A stretch of DNA of 64,000 nucleotides from Sphingorhabdus sp. (GCA_028279555.1 JANQNO010000002.1:310001-374000), one strand, 5' to 3'. Shown: positions 54,491 to 63,710, numbered from the stretch's first letter. The notes: a model not told the origin generated them from the letters alone. Program-made: numbers and translations.

Positions 54491-56031
54491 CGCAGCCAGC
54501 CGATAACAGGGTGCGGAGCATCGTTATTGTCGGCGGGGGAACGGCTGGCTGGATGACTGCCGCTGCGCTGGCCAGCAGGCTTGACGGGTTGGGCTGCGAA
54601 ATCACGCTGGTGGAGTCGGCAGAAATCGGGACGGTTGGTGTTGGTGAAGCGACCTTGCCCAATATCCGCGCCTTCAACCGGATGCTCGGCATCGATGAAG
54701 CGGAATTGATGGCACGGACTAGCGCCACCATAAAGCTGGGCATCGAATTTTGCGATTGGGGACAAGTCGGCGACAGCTACATCCATCCTTTCGGCGATTT
54801 CGGCGACGCCATAGGCGCCGCCGACTTTCATCAATACTGGCTGCAACAACGAGATGCCGAAAACACAAAGGATTTTGGCGACTATTGCCTGGCGATCAGG
54901 GCTGCAAAGGCTGGTCGTTTTGATCTGCCCGCACCAAACCCTGCTTCGCGCCGCCATGCATTTGCCTACGCATTCCAGTTCGATGCGAGCCTGTATGGTG
55001 CCTTTCTGGCCGATTATGCGCAAGCGCGCGGTGTGCAGCGGATCGAAGGCAAAATCACCGATGCCCGCTGCGATGGCGAGACCGGCTTTGTCCGGTCGGT
55101 GATGCTGGAAGATGGCCGCAAGATGGAAGGCGATTTGTGGATCGACTGTTCAGGCTTTCGCGGACTGCTGATAGAGCAACATTTGCAGACCGGCTATGAT
55201 GACTGGAGCGAGTATCTTTGGTCCAACCGCGCCTGGGCCGTGCCCTGTGAAACAGTGGCTCCGGTCCACCCCTATACACGTGCGACCGCGCGCGAAGCCG
55301 GGTGGCAATGGCGCATTCCATTGCAGCACCGGGTTGGCAATGGCCTGGTATATTGCGACCGCTATATCGACGACCAGGCCGCGGTGGACCTCCTGATGGC
55401 CAATCTTGAAGGTGAGGCGCTGGCCGATCCCAAACAGCTTTTCTTCAAGACCGGCAAACGCCGCAAATTGTGGAACAGGAATGTCGTTGCGATCGGCCTT
55501 TCGGGCGGATTTCTAGAGCCGCTAGAATCGACCAGTATCGACCTGATCCAGAACGGGATCATGAATCTGATCGAACTGTTCCCCGGAAGGGAATGTGCCG
55601 AGGGCGATGCCGGGGAATATAACCGGCTCATGGATCTGGAGTTTGGACGGGTGCGCGATTTCCTGATGCTGCATTATGCCGCCAATCAGCGCGAAGAAGA
55701 TGATATGTGGCGCGAATATCGGGAAATGGAACTGCCAGATAGCCTGCAGGCCAAGATCGACGCCTTTAGGCAGCGCGGGCTGGTCCCTCAATATGCAAAT
55801 GGCCTTTTTCAGCCGCCTAGTTGGCTTTCGGTCTTCATCGGCCAGAATATTTTTCCAGAGAGCTATGATCCACGCGCTGAGACAATACCGGAAAAGAACC
55901 TAAGCGCGCATTTTGTCGAGATCGATGCCGACCTGGAAAAGCTGGTTGCGGCGATGCCGGAGCATCGAGAATTTATCGAAACCTATGGCGCGGCATTCGA
56001 TGCCGGTGCCGTGGGCATGCCGGCGCAATGA
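54487..56031 (+). CDS. Tryptophan-halogenase family flavoprotein, catalytic residues intact
   Basis: A 514-residue flavin-dependent halogenase-like protein. FAD-binding VGGGTAGWMTAAAL (15-28) is followed by TVGVGEATLP, Lys83 in SATIKLGIEFCDWG (the equivalent of the catalytic Lys79 of PrnA), the WxWxIP motif (WQWRIP, 273-278) and FLEPLESTSIDLI with the EPLES motif (344-348). All hallmarks of a working halogenase are present, though the substrate is unknown and true halogenation is untested. The TTG start overlaps the mpl stop (TTGA); a GTG 24 bases later is an alternative. Its stop overlaps the next gene (ATGA). Confidence 0.85.
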   Translation: MTQPADNRVRSIVIVGGGTAGWMTAAALASRLDGLGCEITLVESAEIGTVGVGEATLPNIRAFNRMLGIDEAELMARTSATIKLGIEFCDWGQVGDSYIHPFGDFGDAIGAADFHQYWLQQRDAENTKDFGDYCLAIRAAKAGRFDLPAPNPASRRHAFAYAFQFDASLYGAFLADYAQARGVQRIEGKITDARCDGETGFVRSVMLEDGRKMEGDLWIDCSGFRGLLIEQHLQTGYDDWSEYLWSNRAWAVPCETVAPVHPYTRATAREAGWQWRIPLQHRVGNGLVYCDRYIDDQAAVDLLMANLEGEALADPKQLFFKTGKRRKLWNRNVVAIGLSGGFLEPLESTSIDLIQNGIMNLIELFPGRECAEGDAGEYNRLMDLEFGRVRDFLMLHYAANQREEDDMWREYREMELPDSLQAKIDAFRQRGLVPQYANGLFQPPSWLSVFIGQNIFPESYDPRAETIPEKNLSAHFVEIDADLEKLVAAMPEHREFIETYGAAFDAGAVGMPAQ

Positions 56032-57494
56032 CACAAGAAAGCCGACCGCTGGCCAGTATTGCCTTATTCGGGAAGCCGCATGGAGTCTGGCCGGCCGCCG
56101 CAGTGCTGCAAAAGCAGCTGCCCGAGCGGATCAGCCTGACGATTGTAGAGGACAATGCAGGTGCCGGGCACAGAACCGCATGCCTGCTTCCGGCAAAGTC
56201 ACCGCTCCATGACCTTTTGGACATCCGGCTCGAAGAATTAGCCGAGCAATGCCATGGCCGCTATTCGCTGGCACTGGAATGGCAGGGATGGCCGAATGAA
56301 AGCAGCCGCTTTTTCTCTGCTCCCTCGGGTGGGTTGCCACTTATCGAAGGACTGGAACTGCATCATATCCTGCTGCGCGCAGCCAGGATGCACGGAAAAC
56401 CATCCGATCTGGGCCATCTATATGAACCATTCCGCTTTGCTGCCCGGGCCGCCAGTGCAGGCAAATTTGCCTGGCCCGACACGTCGGGGCTGTCGCCCGC
56501 TGCGATGCTGGGGCCGGCTGCGCATGTCGAATCGAGCGCCTACGCAGAATTGCTGAAAGGCAAGGTCGATCTGGGCAGGGTGATTGTCCACCATGCTGTA
56601 CCGCATGAGGTTAGACAGGAGAAAGACGGTGGCGGGATCAGATCGGTCAAGCTGGACAATGGCATTTCGATCGCTGCCGATTTCTTTGTCGATGTGTCAG
56701 GGCAATTGTCTGATCTGGTCGGCGAAAAACTGGACAGCGGCCGGCAATCGCTGGCACCATTACTACCATTTGATCGTGTTATCTCCGGAGCAAGGTCCGC
56801 AAAGAGCGGCAGTCTAGCATCACATCCGGTCATTCGAGCGCTGCCGGGCGGCGTATTGTCCGAAATACCGCTGGCCGACAAGATTGCCTCTGAGTTTCTA
56901 TTTGTCTCCTCACTGGTGGACGAAGAGGGGGCTAAAAATGCAATCGGAATTGACAAGAAGAGTGCGGCTTTCGAGGCCTTCTTCCTGGATCGTCCCTGGA
57001 CGGAAAATCTCGTACGGATTGGCGAGGCGGCAACCAGATTGGGTTCGCAATTTGACTCCGATCAACGATTGCTGGCAGAAGAAATTATTCTGCTGGCAAG
57101 TCATTTGCCGGCCCGCAACCGGATGCAGGCAGAAGCCGCAACCTATAACGCGCAGCAAGCGGCTCGGTGCGAAGAAATCCGCGATTTTGCATTGCTGCCT
57201 TTCACATTGAGCCGCAGCGACGGTGATTTTCTGGATATTGCCCGAAGCGGGGAAATCCCCGAAAGCCTCAAATTACGGATCGATCAATTCAAAAGCCGGG
57301 GGCGCTTCGTCCCTTACGACCATGAGTTAATCGATCGCCAGCAATGGCTCGAAATGCTGATCGGCTTCGGTTTGGTGCCGGCGCGCCATGATCCATTGGC
57401 CGATGCGCTGGACATGCACAAAATCCAGCCCGCGCTGAAACGGCTGGCCGATAGTTTCAATCGGGCAATCGCCGGCATGGATGACCACCGCTAG
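56028..57494 (+). CDS. Degenerate tryptophan-halogenase paralogue, catalytic residues missing
   Basis: A 488-residue protein aligning with the preceding halogenase along its length. SLKLRIDQFKSRGRFVPYDHELIDRQQWLEMLIGFGLVPARHDPLAD matches the corresponding C-terminal block. The FAD motif is degraded (GKPHGVWPAAAVL in place of GGGTAGWMTAAAL), the catalytic Lys is Ser (RYSLALEWQGW against TIKLGIEFCDW), and I find no EPLES or WxWxIP block. It is probably inactive and may act as a partner subunit; that is inference. The ATG overlaps the stop of the active copy, arguing for equimolar production. Confidence 0.75.
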   Translation: MTQESRPLASIALFGKPHGVWPAAAVLQKQLPERISLTIVEDNAGAGHRTACLLPAKSPLHDLLDIRLEELAEQCHGRYSLALEWQGWPNESSRFFSAPSGGLPLIEGLELHHILLRAARMHGKPSDLGHLYEPFRFAARAASAGKFAWPDTSGLSPAAMLGPAAHVESSAYAELLKGKVDLGRVIVHHAVPHEVRQEKDGGGIRSVKLDNGISIAADFFVDVSGQLSDLVGEKLDSGRQSLAPLLPFDRVISGARSAKSGSLASHPVIRALPGGVLSEIPLADKIASEFLFVSSLVDEEGAKNAIGIDKKSAAFEAFFLDRPWTENLVRIGEAATRLGSQFDSDQRLLAEEIILLASHLPARNRMQAEAATYNAQQAARCEEIRDFALLPFTLSRSDGDFLDIARSGEIPESLKLRIDQFKSRGRFVPYDHELIDRQQWLEMLIGFGLVPARHDPLADALDMHKIQPALKRLADSFNRAIAGMDDHR

Positions 57495-57554
57495 CTGCTG
57501 AGCGAAATCGAGCATTTCTCTTGCAATTTGGTGCGATCCTGCCTATCCGCGCGC

Positions 57555-57590
57555 TTCCCGCAAGGGAATCGAAGAAAGCCGGAGGGGCGT
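57555..57590 (+). promoter_or_regulatory. Possible S6:S18 mRNA leader upstream of rpsF
   Basis: TTCCC-GCAA-GGGAA forms a 5-bp hairpin with a GNRA loop, followed by a CCGGAGGGG stretch. Leaders upstream of rpsF that bind the S6:S18 complex through a CCG element are known in many bacteria. The match here is suggestive only. Confidence 0.3.
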
Positions 57591-57636
57591 TACGCATGGT
57601 GCGGCGTCAGCGATCGGCAACATAAAGGAAGTGCCA

Positions 57637-57993
57637 ATGGCTCTCTATGAGCACACATTCTTGGCGCGTCAGGACCTGTCGCAGGCGCAGGTAGACGCGC
57701 TGGCGGAAGCCGCCACCAAGATCGTCGAGGACAATAAGGGAAAGGTTGTAAAGACCGAAACCTGGGGTCTTCGCACGCTTGCCTACAAAATTCAGAAAAA
57801 CCGCAAGGCGCATTATGTCATGCTCGATATTGATGCTCCGGGCGACACTATTGCCGAGCTCGAGCGTCAGACCCGCATGAATGAAGATGTGCTGCGCTAT
57901 CTGACCATCCGCGTCGATGAGCATGAGAAAGGCCCGTCGGTGATGATGCGCAAGAATGAGCGCAAAGGCCGCGGCCGGGATGGGGAGAATTAA
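57637..57993 (+). CDS. rpsF: 30S ribosomal protein S6
   Basis: A 118-residue S6, binding with S18 to the central domain of 16S r[28 protein letters not shown] and [52 protein letters not shown] are canonical. The C-terminal tail [13 protein letters not shown] is short and charged. The start is ATG 57637, after AAGGAA; the ORF track includes an upstream GTG. First gene of the rpsF-rpsR-rplI operon. Confidence 0.97.
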   Translation: MALYEHTFLARQDLSQAQVDALAEAATKIVEDNKGKVVKTETWGLRTLAYKIQKNRKAHYVMLDIDAPGDTIAELERQTRMNEDVLRYLTIRVDEHEKGPSVMMRKNERKGRGRDGEN

Positions 57994-57995
57994 TC

Positions 57996-58220
57996 ATGGC
58001 AAAACCATTTTTCCGTCGCCGCAAGGGCTGTCCATTCTCGGGCAAGGATGCGCCGAAGATCGATTACAAGGATGTACGTCTGCTTCAGGGCTACATTTCC
58101 GAGCGCGGCAAGATCGTGCCTTCCCGCATTACCGCCGTTTCCGCAAAGAAGCAGCGCGAGCTGAGCCAGGCGATCAAGCGCGCCCGGCATCTCGGCCTGC
58201 TGCCCTATATTGTGCGCTAA
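57996..58220 (+). CDS. rpsR: 30S ribosomal protein S18
   Basis: A 74-residue S18: [73 protein letters not shown]. The cysteine in GCPFSG is the single remnant of a zinc-type N terminus; the rest is canonical. It starts two bases after the rpsF stop codon. Confidence 0.97.
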   Translation: MAKPFFRRRKGCPFSGKDAPKIDYKDVRLLQGYISERGKIVPSRITAVSAKKQRELSQAIKRARHLGLLPYIVR

Positions 58221-58232
58221 GGGAGAAGAGAC

Positions 58233-58934
58233 ATGGAAATCATACTTCTCGAACGCGTGGAGAAACTGGGTGGCATAGGCGATGTCGTGACCGTCAAGGA
58301 CGGCTATGCACGCAACTTCCTGCTACCCAACAAAAAGGCGCTGCGCGCCAATGAGGCAAACAAGAAGGTCTTTGAAGCCAACCGGGCGAAAATCGAAGCC
58401 GACAATGAAGCCAAGCGCAAGGATGCGGAATCCGCATCGAAGAATGTCGACGGCAAACAGATCGTGCTTATCCGCGCGGCTTCCAACGCTGGGCAGCTCT
58501 ACGGCTCGGTGACGGTGCGCGATATTGTCGAGGGGCTGAACGCTGATGGCGCGGACATTACCAAGAAAATGATTATCCTCGAACGTCCGATCAAGACGCT
58601 GGGCGTTTTCGATGTGAAAGTCGTTCTCCATCCGGAAGTTTCGATCACGGTTCAGGTGAATGTGGCACGCTCCGATGACGAGGCCGAACTGCAGAAGGAC
58701 GGCGTCGATGTGATCGCGCAGATGTTTGAAGACGAGCAGGCGGAAATTGCCGCTGCCGCCATTGAGCAGGCTGAGGAAGCCGAAGTTGCTGCCGATGAAG
58801 CGGAAGAGGCCGAGAAAGAACGCCTTGCCAAGCTTCAGGAAGAGGCCGAGGAAGCCCGCGCCGCTGAGGCCGCTGTTGAAGGCGATGATGGCCTGTCGGG
58901 CGAAGCGCCTGCAGAGGATAGCGCGGAAAACTAG
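58233..58934 (+). CDS. rplI: 50S ribosomal protein L9 with long acidic C-terminal extension
   Basis: A 233-residue L9. The N-terminal domain [37 protein letters not shown] and the C-terminal rRNA-binding domain to about residue 150 are standard. After this comes an unusual extension of about 80 residues very rich in Glu and Ala ([34 protein letters not shown]). E. coli L9 is about 149 residues; extended L9 proteins occur in Sphingomonadales. GGAGAAG precedes the ATG, and an intrinsic terminator lies 35 bases after the stop. Confidence 0.95.
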   Translation: MEIILLERVEKLGGIGDVVTVKDGYARNFLLPNKKALRANEANKKVFEANRAKIEADNEAKRKDAESASKNVDGKQIVLIRAASNAGQLYGSVTVRDIVEGLNADGADITKKMIILERPIKTLGVFDVKVVLHPEVSITVQVNVARSDDEAELQKDGVDVIAQMFEDEQAEIAAAAIEQAEEAEVAADEAEEAEKERLAKLQEEAEEARAAEAAVEGDDGLSGEAPAEDSAEN

Positions 58935-58935
58935 T

Positions 58936-60111
58936 TCAGGAGGCTTTCCTGGCCGATAAAGAAGAGATGGCCGTTCGCGCTTTGGCGCGAGCGGCCGTTT
59001 TTCTTTCGGTCAGCATCTCGAAAAGCTCTTCATAGTCCCGGGCCATACGGCTGGCGCTGTAACTGTGTTCAATGTGGCGGCGGGCCGCAACAGCCATATC
59101 TGCGGATTGTCCTTTCATTGCCTTTCGCATCAACGCTGCCAGCTGCCGGGCATTGCGAGGCTCGAACAGACGGCCGGTCTTTCCGTCGACTACAAGATCG
59201 GTACTGCCCGGAATATTTGAAGCGATCACGGGAATTCTGGCCGCCATTGCCTCCATAAGGCAGCGCGGTATGCCTTCTTCCAGCGACGGCAAAATGAATA
59301 GATCGAAATCGCCGAGCAATGCGATCCGGTCGTTTCGGAAGCCAGTGAATTGCGTTCTCCGGGAGATATTCAGCTGGCTTGCCATTTTTTCCAGCGCTGC
59401 TTTTTCTGGTCCTTCGCCGACCACGACAAGTTCGCAAGATGGCTCGTCCAGCAGCGCAAAAGCATGGAGCAGGGTCCGCACATCCTTGCGCGCGATAAGC
59501 TGGCCGATATATCCAATGGTAAAGGCCTGCCGCTCATACTGCCTGTCTTTTGCCGCCATTGCCGCGTCAATCTCGTCGATGTCCACGCCGTTGGAGATCA
59601 GCTGCACATGGTTCGACTGTCCCAATCCGGCGGGAAGGTTCCCGAGTAATTCCTGCGAGAGAGGCGCTACCGCATCGAAAAAGCGAAACAAGAAGCGATC
59701 GGCTCTTTCGTATGCGGCGAGCTTCCAGCCGGCCCCGCGGCTCCAGCCATGCGGCGTTGCGAGTGTTTTGACCGGGAGTCCGAGACAGGCTGCCAAAGTA
59801 ACCACATCCGCCTTGTAACCATGGCTGTGCACAATATCGATTTGCTTGTCCCGAATGACATTTCGCAGCGAGCGGATAGTACCAAGAATCGAGCTACTTG
59901 GTCTGCCGATCGAATGCCCTGGAATACACGCTGCCTTCGCAGCAGCTAGCAATGGTGGGGGATGGTTCTCGTCATCATCAATGGCGGCGATGCGGCAATC
60001 GAATTTTCTGGCATCGAGATTTCTGCACAAAGCCAATATCCATCGCTCAGCGCCATAGAGCGGACCTGAAGTGCCCAGTTGCAGAACGCGAATTTTGCGG
60101 TCACCGGTCAT
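58936..60111 (-). CDS. GT4-type glycosyltransferase
   Basis: A 391-residue GT-B glycosyltransferase of family GT4. N-terminal RVLQLGTSGPLYGAERWILALCRNL and DIVHSHGYKADVVTLA, then FTIGYIGQLIARKDVRTLLHAF and FILPSLEEGIPRCLMEAMAARIPVIASNIPGSTDLV with the nucleotide-sugar EX7E motif (EEGIPRCLME). Probably adds a hexose to a surface polysaccharide or glycolipid. Its ATG overlaps the stop of the other glycosyltransferase gene (ATGA), indicating a coupled pair. The C-terminal 20 residues are Arg/Ala-rich and overlap the rplI terminator. Confidence 0.88.
   Translation of the reverse strand: MTGDRKIRVLQLGTSGPLYGAERWILALCRNLDARKFDCRIAAIDDDENHPPPLLAAAKAACIPGHSIGRPSSSILGTIRSLRNVIRDKQIDIVHSHGYKADVVTLAACLGLPVKTLATPHGWSRGAGWKLAAYERADRFLFRFFDAVAPLSQELLGNLPAGLGQSNHVQLISNGVDIDEIDAAMAAKDRQYERQAFTIGYIGQLIARKDVRTLLHAFALLDEPSCELVVVGEGPEKAALEKMASQLNISRRTQFTGFRNDRIALLGDFDLFILPSLEEGIPRCLMEAMAARIPVIASNIPGSTDLVVDGKTGRLFEPRNARQLAALMRKAMKGQSADMAVAARRHIEHSYSASRMARDYEELFEMLTERKTAARAKARTAISSLSARKAS
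58969..59002 (+). terminator. Intrinsic terminator of the rpsF-rpsR-rplI operon
   Basis: GGCCGTTCGCGC-TTTG-GCGCGAGCGGCC forms a 12-bp GC-rich stem with one T-G pair, followed by GTTTTTC. It lies inside the 3' end of the convergent glycosyltransferase gene, so that CDS carries the hairpin too. Confidence 0.85.
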
Positions 60112-61346
60112 TTCTGCCCTGCTGGAAATTGCTTCACTGGGGATTGGATCTTGTTGCTCGCGCCGCTGCGCATCATCCGCTGCAGGGCAGCAACATAGTT
60201 GCCTGAAATCATCTGCTCACAATAATCTGCATATTGCCTTTGCCACAGCCTGTTTGCATTGCGCCCCATTTCGCGGCAGCCCTCTGGATTACGATTGGCT
60301 TCGGTCAAAGCGGCTTCGATACTTTCCTGATCTTCCGATACTGCCCAGCCGGTTATGTGCTTTTCGACGCGGTCACCCGGCGGCGATCCTTTGGTGGTCA
60401 GCATCGGCATGCCAAGCAAAAGATGCTCGAAATATTTGTTGGGAGCCGCGAAGGGGTGGTTGGGCTGGGTAAGATAATACAGCCCCGCCAATATATGGCA
60501 TTCCCGCATCAGCTTCAGCCCGGAATAGTGGGATTGGGGACCATGAAACACTATCCTGCTGCACGCAGCAGCTTCGCGCCTGATGGCAGGTTCGAGCGCA
60601 CCCGTTCCGGCTATGTGCAATTCCACGAATGGCAGTTTCCTTATGGCGGCACACAGATGCTCAAGTCCGCGAAATTGCGGCTCCAGCGTGCCCAAATAGC
60701 CGACTTTCAATCGCCGCCCCAGGTCATGTGCCGCGAAAGGGTGCTCTGCTGGCGGCCTGGCTATGTCGGGCACATTTTCAACTATGAGCAGCTTCTGCGG
60801 GTCGATCCGTGCATGTTGCCGGAGGCGGCATTCGTCGGCGATGATGACGAGATTAGCATGGCGAATAGTCAGGGCATCTGCCCAGTCTGCGGCTTTCTTC
60901 AGCCAGCCCACCAGGCCGCGGCTGTCAGAATAATGGTCATAAATATCATAGATGAAGGGGCGTCCGGTCAGTTTGCTAGCCACCATTGCCGGCAGGGCCG
61001 TCTCGAGGTCGACGGCATGGATGACCGCAGCTTTCTCTGATCGTATCAAGAGATAGTGGAGAAGAAAGAGATTGAAGCAGGCAAGTTTCAGGGCGAATAT
61101 GAACTTGTTCCCATAAGTGGCGGGCAGGATGAATGTGCGTCGGCTGGAATCTGCTCGCCTCGCATTTTTTCCTTTTGCCGAGCGGTCCCAATCGATGACC
61201 TGGTTTTCGATCTTGGATTTATGCATCGCACGCAGATACCTGCCAAGGCGGGCATCGATGTCCGCGTCGCTGGCGCGCAAGAAGACAACAGATGACCGAT
61301 TCTTTTCCACCGATCTGAAGTTAAGTTTGGCCGAATATCGGGTCAA
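60108..61346 (-). CDS. GT4-like glycosyltransferase
   Basis: A 412-residue GT-B glycosyltransferase. N-terminal VVFLRASDADIDARLGRYLRAMHKS, AVIHAVDLETALPAMVASKLTGRPFIYDIYDHYSDSRG, then RLKVGYLGTLEPQFRGLEHLCAAI and the C-terminal NHPFAAPNKYFEHLLLGMPMLTTKGSPPGDRVEKHITGWAV. The middle region (DHYSDSRG) is like enzymes that build exopolysaccharides. The start is uncertain: the track begins at a TTG, whereas a GTG near 61310 gives VEKNRSSVVFLRASD, which is plausible. It is coupled to the next glycosyltransferase gene by ATGA. Confidence 0.75.
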   Translation of the reverse strand: MTRYSAKLNFRSVEKNRSSVVFLRASDADIDARLGRYLRAMHKSKIENQVIDWDRSAKGKNARRADSSRRTFILPATYGNKFIFALKLACFNLFLLHYLLIRSEKAAVIHAVDLETALPAMVASKLTGRPFIYDIYDHYSDSRGLVGWLKKAADWADALTIRHANLVIIADECRLRQHARIDPQKLLIVENVPDIARPPAEHPFAAHDLGRRLKVGYLGTLEPQFRGLEHLCAAIRKLPFVELHIAGTGALEPAIRREAAACSRIVFHGPQSHYSGLKLMRECHILAGLYYLTQPNHPFAAPNKYFEHLLLGMPMLTTKGSPPGDRVEKHITGWAVSEDQESIEAALTEANRNPEGCREMGRNANRLWQRQYADYCEQMISGNYVAALQRMMRSGASNKIQSPVKQFPAGQK

Positions 61347-61400
61347 AGCCTTTAACCAAGGCTGTTAATCCCGGTTTGGATAAACTAACTCTGCAGCACT

Positions 61401-61508
61401 ATGGTTGACTGGAAAGACGCCTTTACCCGATTGCCCGAGTTTTTTCCCTTTATGTGGGATGCCGGGGCCGATCAGCTTATGCTCATGCGGCTGTGGATGG
61501 GCGACTAG
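61401..61508 (+). other. Possible 35-aa ORF or gene remnant upstream of the S9 peptidase
   Basis: An ATG-led frame reads MVDWKDAFTRLPEFFPFMWD and on to LWMGD, then stop. Its residues (tryptophans, phenylalanines, methionines) are unlike random translation of the flanks, but there is no good ribosome-binding site. It could be a small protein or the remnant of a longer one. Confidence 0.25.
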
Positions 61509-61552
61509 GCGGCTGGCAAAAGCGCGTTTTCGGTGTTGTTACACCTAGCCTC

Positions 61553-61580
61553 TTGTCACAAGGTCCGCGACAATTATGAT
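61553..61580 (+). promoter_or_regulatory. Housekeeping-type promoter of the S9 peptidase gene
   Basis: TTGTCA, a 16-base spacer and TATGAT, 31 bases before the ATG at 61612. The elements are close to the consensus. Confidence 0.55.
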
Positions 61581-61611
61581 GTAAAGCCAGTAACTTCTGG
61601 GGAATATCACG

Positions 61612-63591
61612 ATGATCAGGAAAGTTTTCGCTTTTTTGGCCGCGGTCGCATGGGCATTCGCTACGGTTCATGCGGTGCCGGCATCATCTGCATCGACCAA
61701 CGCGCCCGAGGAGATGCCCGCGCTATCAGAGTATGGGAAGTTGCCTGGTTTTGAAGATGCTGCGATTTCATCCAGCGGCACTCGTCAAGCACTGCTTGCA
61801 ACGGTCAAAGACAAGCGCGTAATTATCATTGTCGACGGAGGCACGGCAAAGCTGCAATACAATATCGGCGAAGCCAAAATACGAAACTTGCAGTGGGCCG
61901 GTGACCACTATCTGTTGGTACGGAAATCGGAAACTGTAAGATTAGGTTTCGATTATATAGGAGACAAAGGCGAATTTTCATCAATATTGGTCATTCCTAT
62001 GGATGGGAGCGAGCCATGGCATGTCTTTGACCAACAGCGAGATATCTTTAACGCCACGATCGGAAATTTCGGTACCCGGCAAATCGGCGACGATATGTAT
62101 GTCTTCTTGGGCGGCTTTGAGCTTTCACGCGAGAAGGTAAATTCCAACATTGTCACCTTCGGCCTCAAAGATGGAAAGCGAGACCTGTTCAGATTAAATT
62201 TGCGTAGTAGGGATGCCAAAATGTTGTCGCGAAATGACGACTATAACATCGGTAAGGACTGGCTGGTCGGCGCCGATGGCGAAATTTCCGCCACCATGGA
62301 GGTCGACCAGCGAAGCGGCAAATTTGTAATTAGGGGCGTTAGCGGCAAGAACATCATTGAAGGAGAAGCAAAATATGGTGCTTCCCTGGTCGCATTCAGC
62401 CAGGATGGCAGTAAGGCCATCTATTATGTGAATGCTGAAAATGATGAGCGGGGCAAATATCTGCAGGTGCCGCTTTCTGGAGGGCAAGCGGAAGAAATTT
62501 TTCCCGAGACCAGAATAGCTCACTTTTATACGGATCGCCGCACAGGTAGGATTGTCGGCTATCGTCAGGGTGATCAGGCGAAAACTCGATATTTTTTCGA
62601 TCCTTTGTTGCGCAAGGATATGAGTAAAATCGGCAAGGCATTCCCGAACCTCAATGTCAGGCTACAGGACTGGACGGACAATTACCGCGCAGTGATCGCC
62701 AGAACCGATGGAAACAAGGATTCCGGAACTTGGTATAAGATAAACCTAGAGAATCTAAGCGCAGAAGCCATTGGTTATGAACGCATGAAAATCGGCCCGA
62801 ATTCAGTTGGGCCGATAAGCACATTTCCATATACAGCATCAGATGGACTGCAAATGGACGGAATATTGACTCTGCCCATTGGATTGAAGCCCGAAAACCT
62901 GCCTGTGATCATACTGCCTCATGGCGGGCCTCACAATCATGACGAAGAGGGGTTCGACTGGTGGGCACAGGCGTTTGCCTCGCGCGGATACGCCGTTTTC
63001 CAGCCCAATTTCCGGGGGTCTACCAACCGGGATGCGGCTTTCAAGCGGGCAGGATATGGCGAATGGGGCCGCAAGATGCAGACCGACATATCAGACGGCC
63101 TGGCCGCTCTGGCGGACCAGGGAACAGTTGATCCGGATCGCGCATGTATCGTCGGTGCAAGCTACGGTGGTTATGCCGCGCTAGCGGGAGTTACGTTGCA
63201 GCAGGGGCTGTATCGCTGTGCAGTTTCCGTAAACGGAGTTAGCGATCTGAAAATGATGGTAAGTACTGATATCAAGGAAAGTGGGAACAATCCCATGTTG
63301 AAAAGATCCTTGGAACGGCAAGTTGGCGCTGGAAGCGATTTGCGCGATGTTTCGCCGCGCCGCTTTGCGGAGAAGGCCGACGCGCCGGTGCTACTTATTC
63401 ATGGCAAGGACGACGTCGTCGTTCCCTTTAAACAGAGCGCAGTCATGGCAGATGCCCTGAAAGACGCGGGCAAACCTTATGAGTTTGTCGAACTGGACGG
63501 CGAAGATCACTGGCTCTCGCGCGGCGAGACGCGGCTGGAAATGCTGAAGGCTGCCGTGGCCTTTATCGAGAAATACAATCCGCCGGAATGA
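61612..63591 (+). CDS. Secreted S9 family peptidase (acylaminoacyl/dipeptidyl peptidase-like)
   Basis: A 659-residue serine peptidase with a signal peptide (about 1-25), a beta-propeller-like N-terminal part (to about 380) and a C-terminal alpha/beta-hydrolase domain. The catalytic triad is visible: Ser517 in VGASYGGYAAL, Asp601 in HGKDDVVVP and His633 in GEDHWLSR. PHGGPHNHDEEGFDWWAQAFASRGYAVFQPNFRGSTN is the oxyanion region. It probably cleaves short oligopeptides in the periplasm. The gene, and the window after it, look more A+T-rich than the rest. Confidence 0.9.
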   Translation: MIRKVFAFLAAVAWAFATVHAVPASSASTNAPEEMPALSEYGKLPGFEDAAISSSGTRQALLATVKDKRVIIIVDGGTAKLQYNIGEAKIRNLQWAGDHYLLVRKSETVRLGFDYIGDKGEFSSILVIPMDGSEPWHVFDQQRDIFNATIGNFGTRQIGDDMYVFLGGFELSREKVNSNIVTFGLKDGKRDLFRLNLRSRDAKMLSRNDDYNIGKDWLVGADGEISATMEVDQRSGKFVIRGVSGKNIIEGEAKYGASLVAFSQDGSKAIYYVNAENDERGKYLQVPLSGGQAEEIFPETRIAHFYTDRRTGRIVGYRQGDQAKTRYFFDPLLRKDMSKIGKAFPNLNVRLQDWTDNYRAVIARTDGNKDSGTWYKINLENLSAEAIGYERMKIGPNSVGPISTFPYTASDGLQMDGILTLPIGLKPENLPVIILPHGGPHNHDEEGFDWWAQAFASRGYAVFQPNFRGSTNRDAAFKRAGYGEWGRKMQTDISDGLAALADQGTVDPDRACIVGASYGGYAALAGVTLQQGLYRCAVSVNGVSDLKMMVSTDIKESGNNPMLKRSLERQVGAGSDLRDVSPRRFAEKADAPVLLIHGKDDVVVPFKQSAVMADALKDAGKPYEFVELDGEDHWLSRGETRLEMLKAAVAFIEKYNPPE

Positions 63592-63710
63592 TCCGTTACC
63601 GCTGGTCGCAATGTCTAACAGCCTTCCAGTGGGAAAAAAGTAATGAAAATGACAAAAGCACCGTTGCCGTTCATCGAAAAATACTGAGCACTGGGCTCTT
63701 TGTCGAAACG

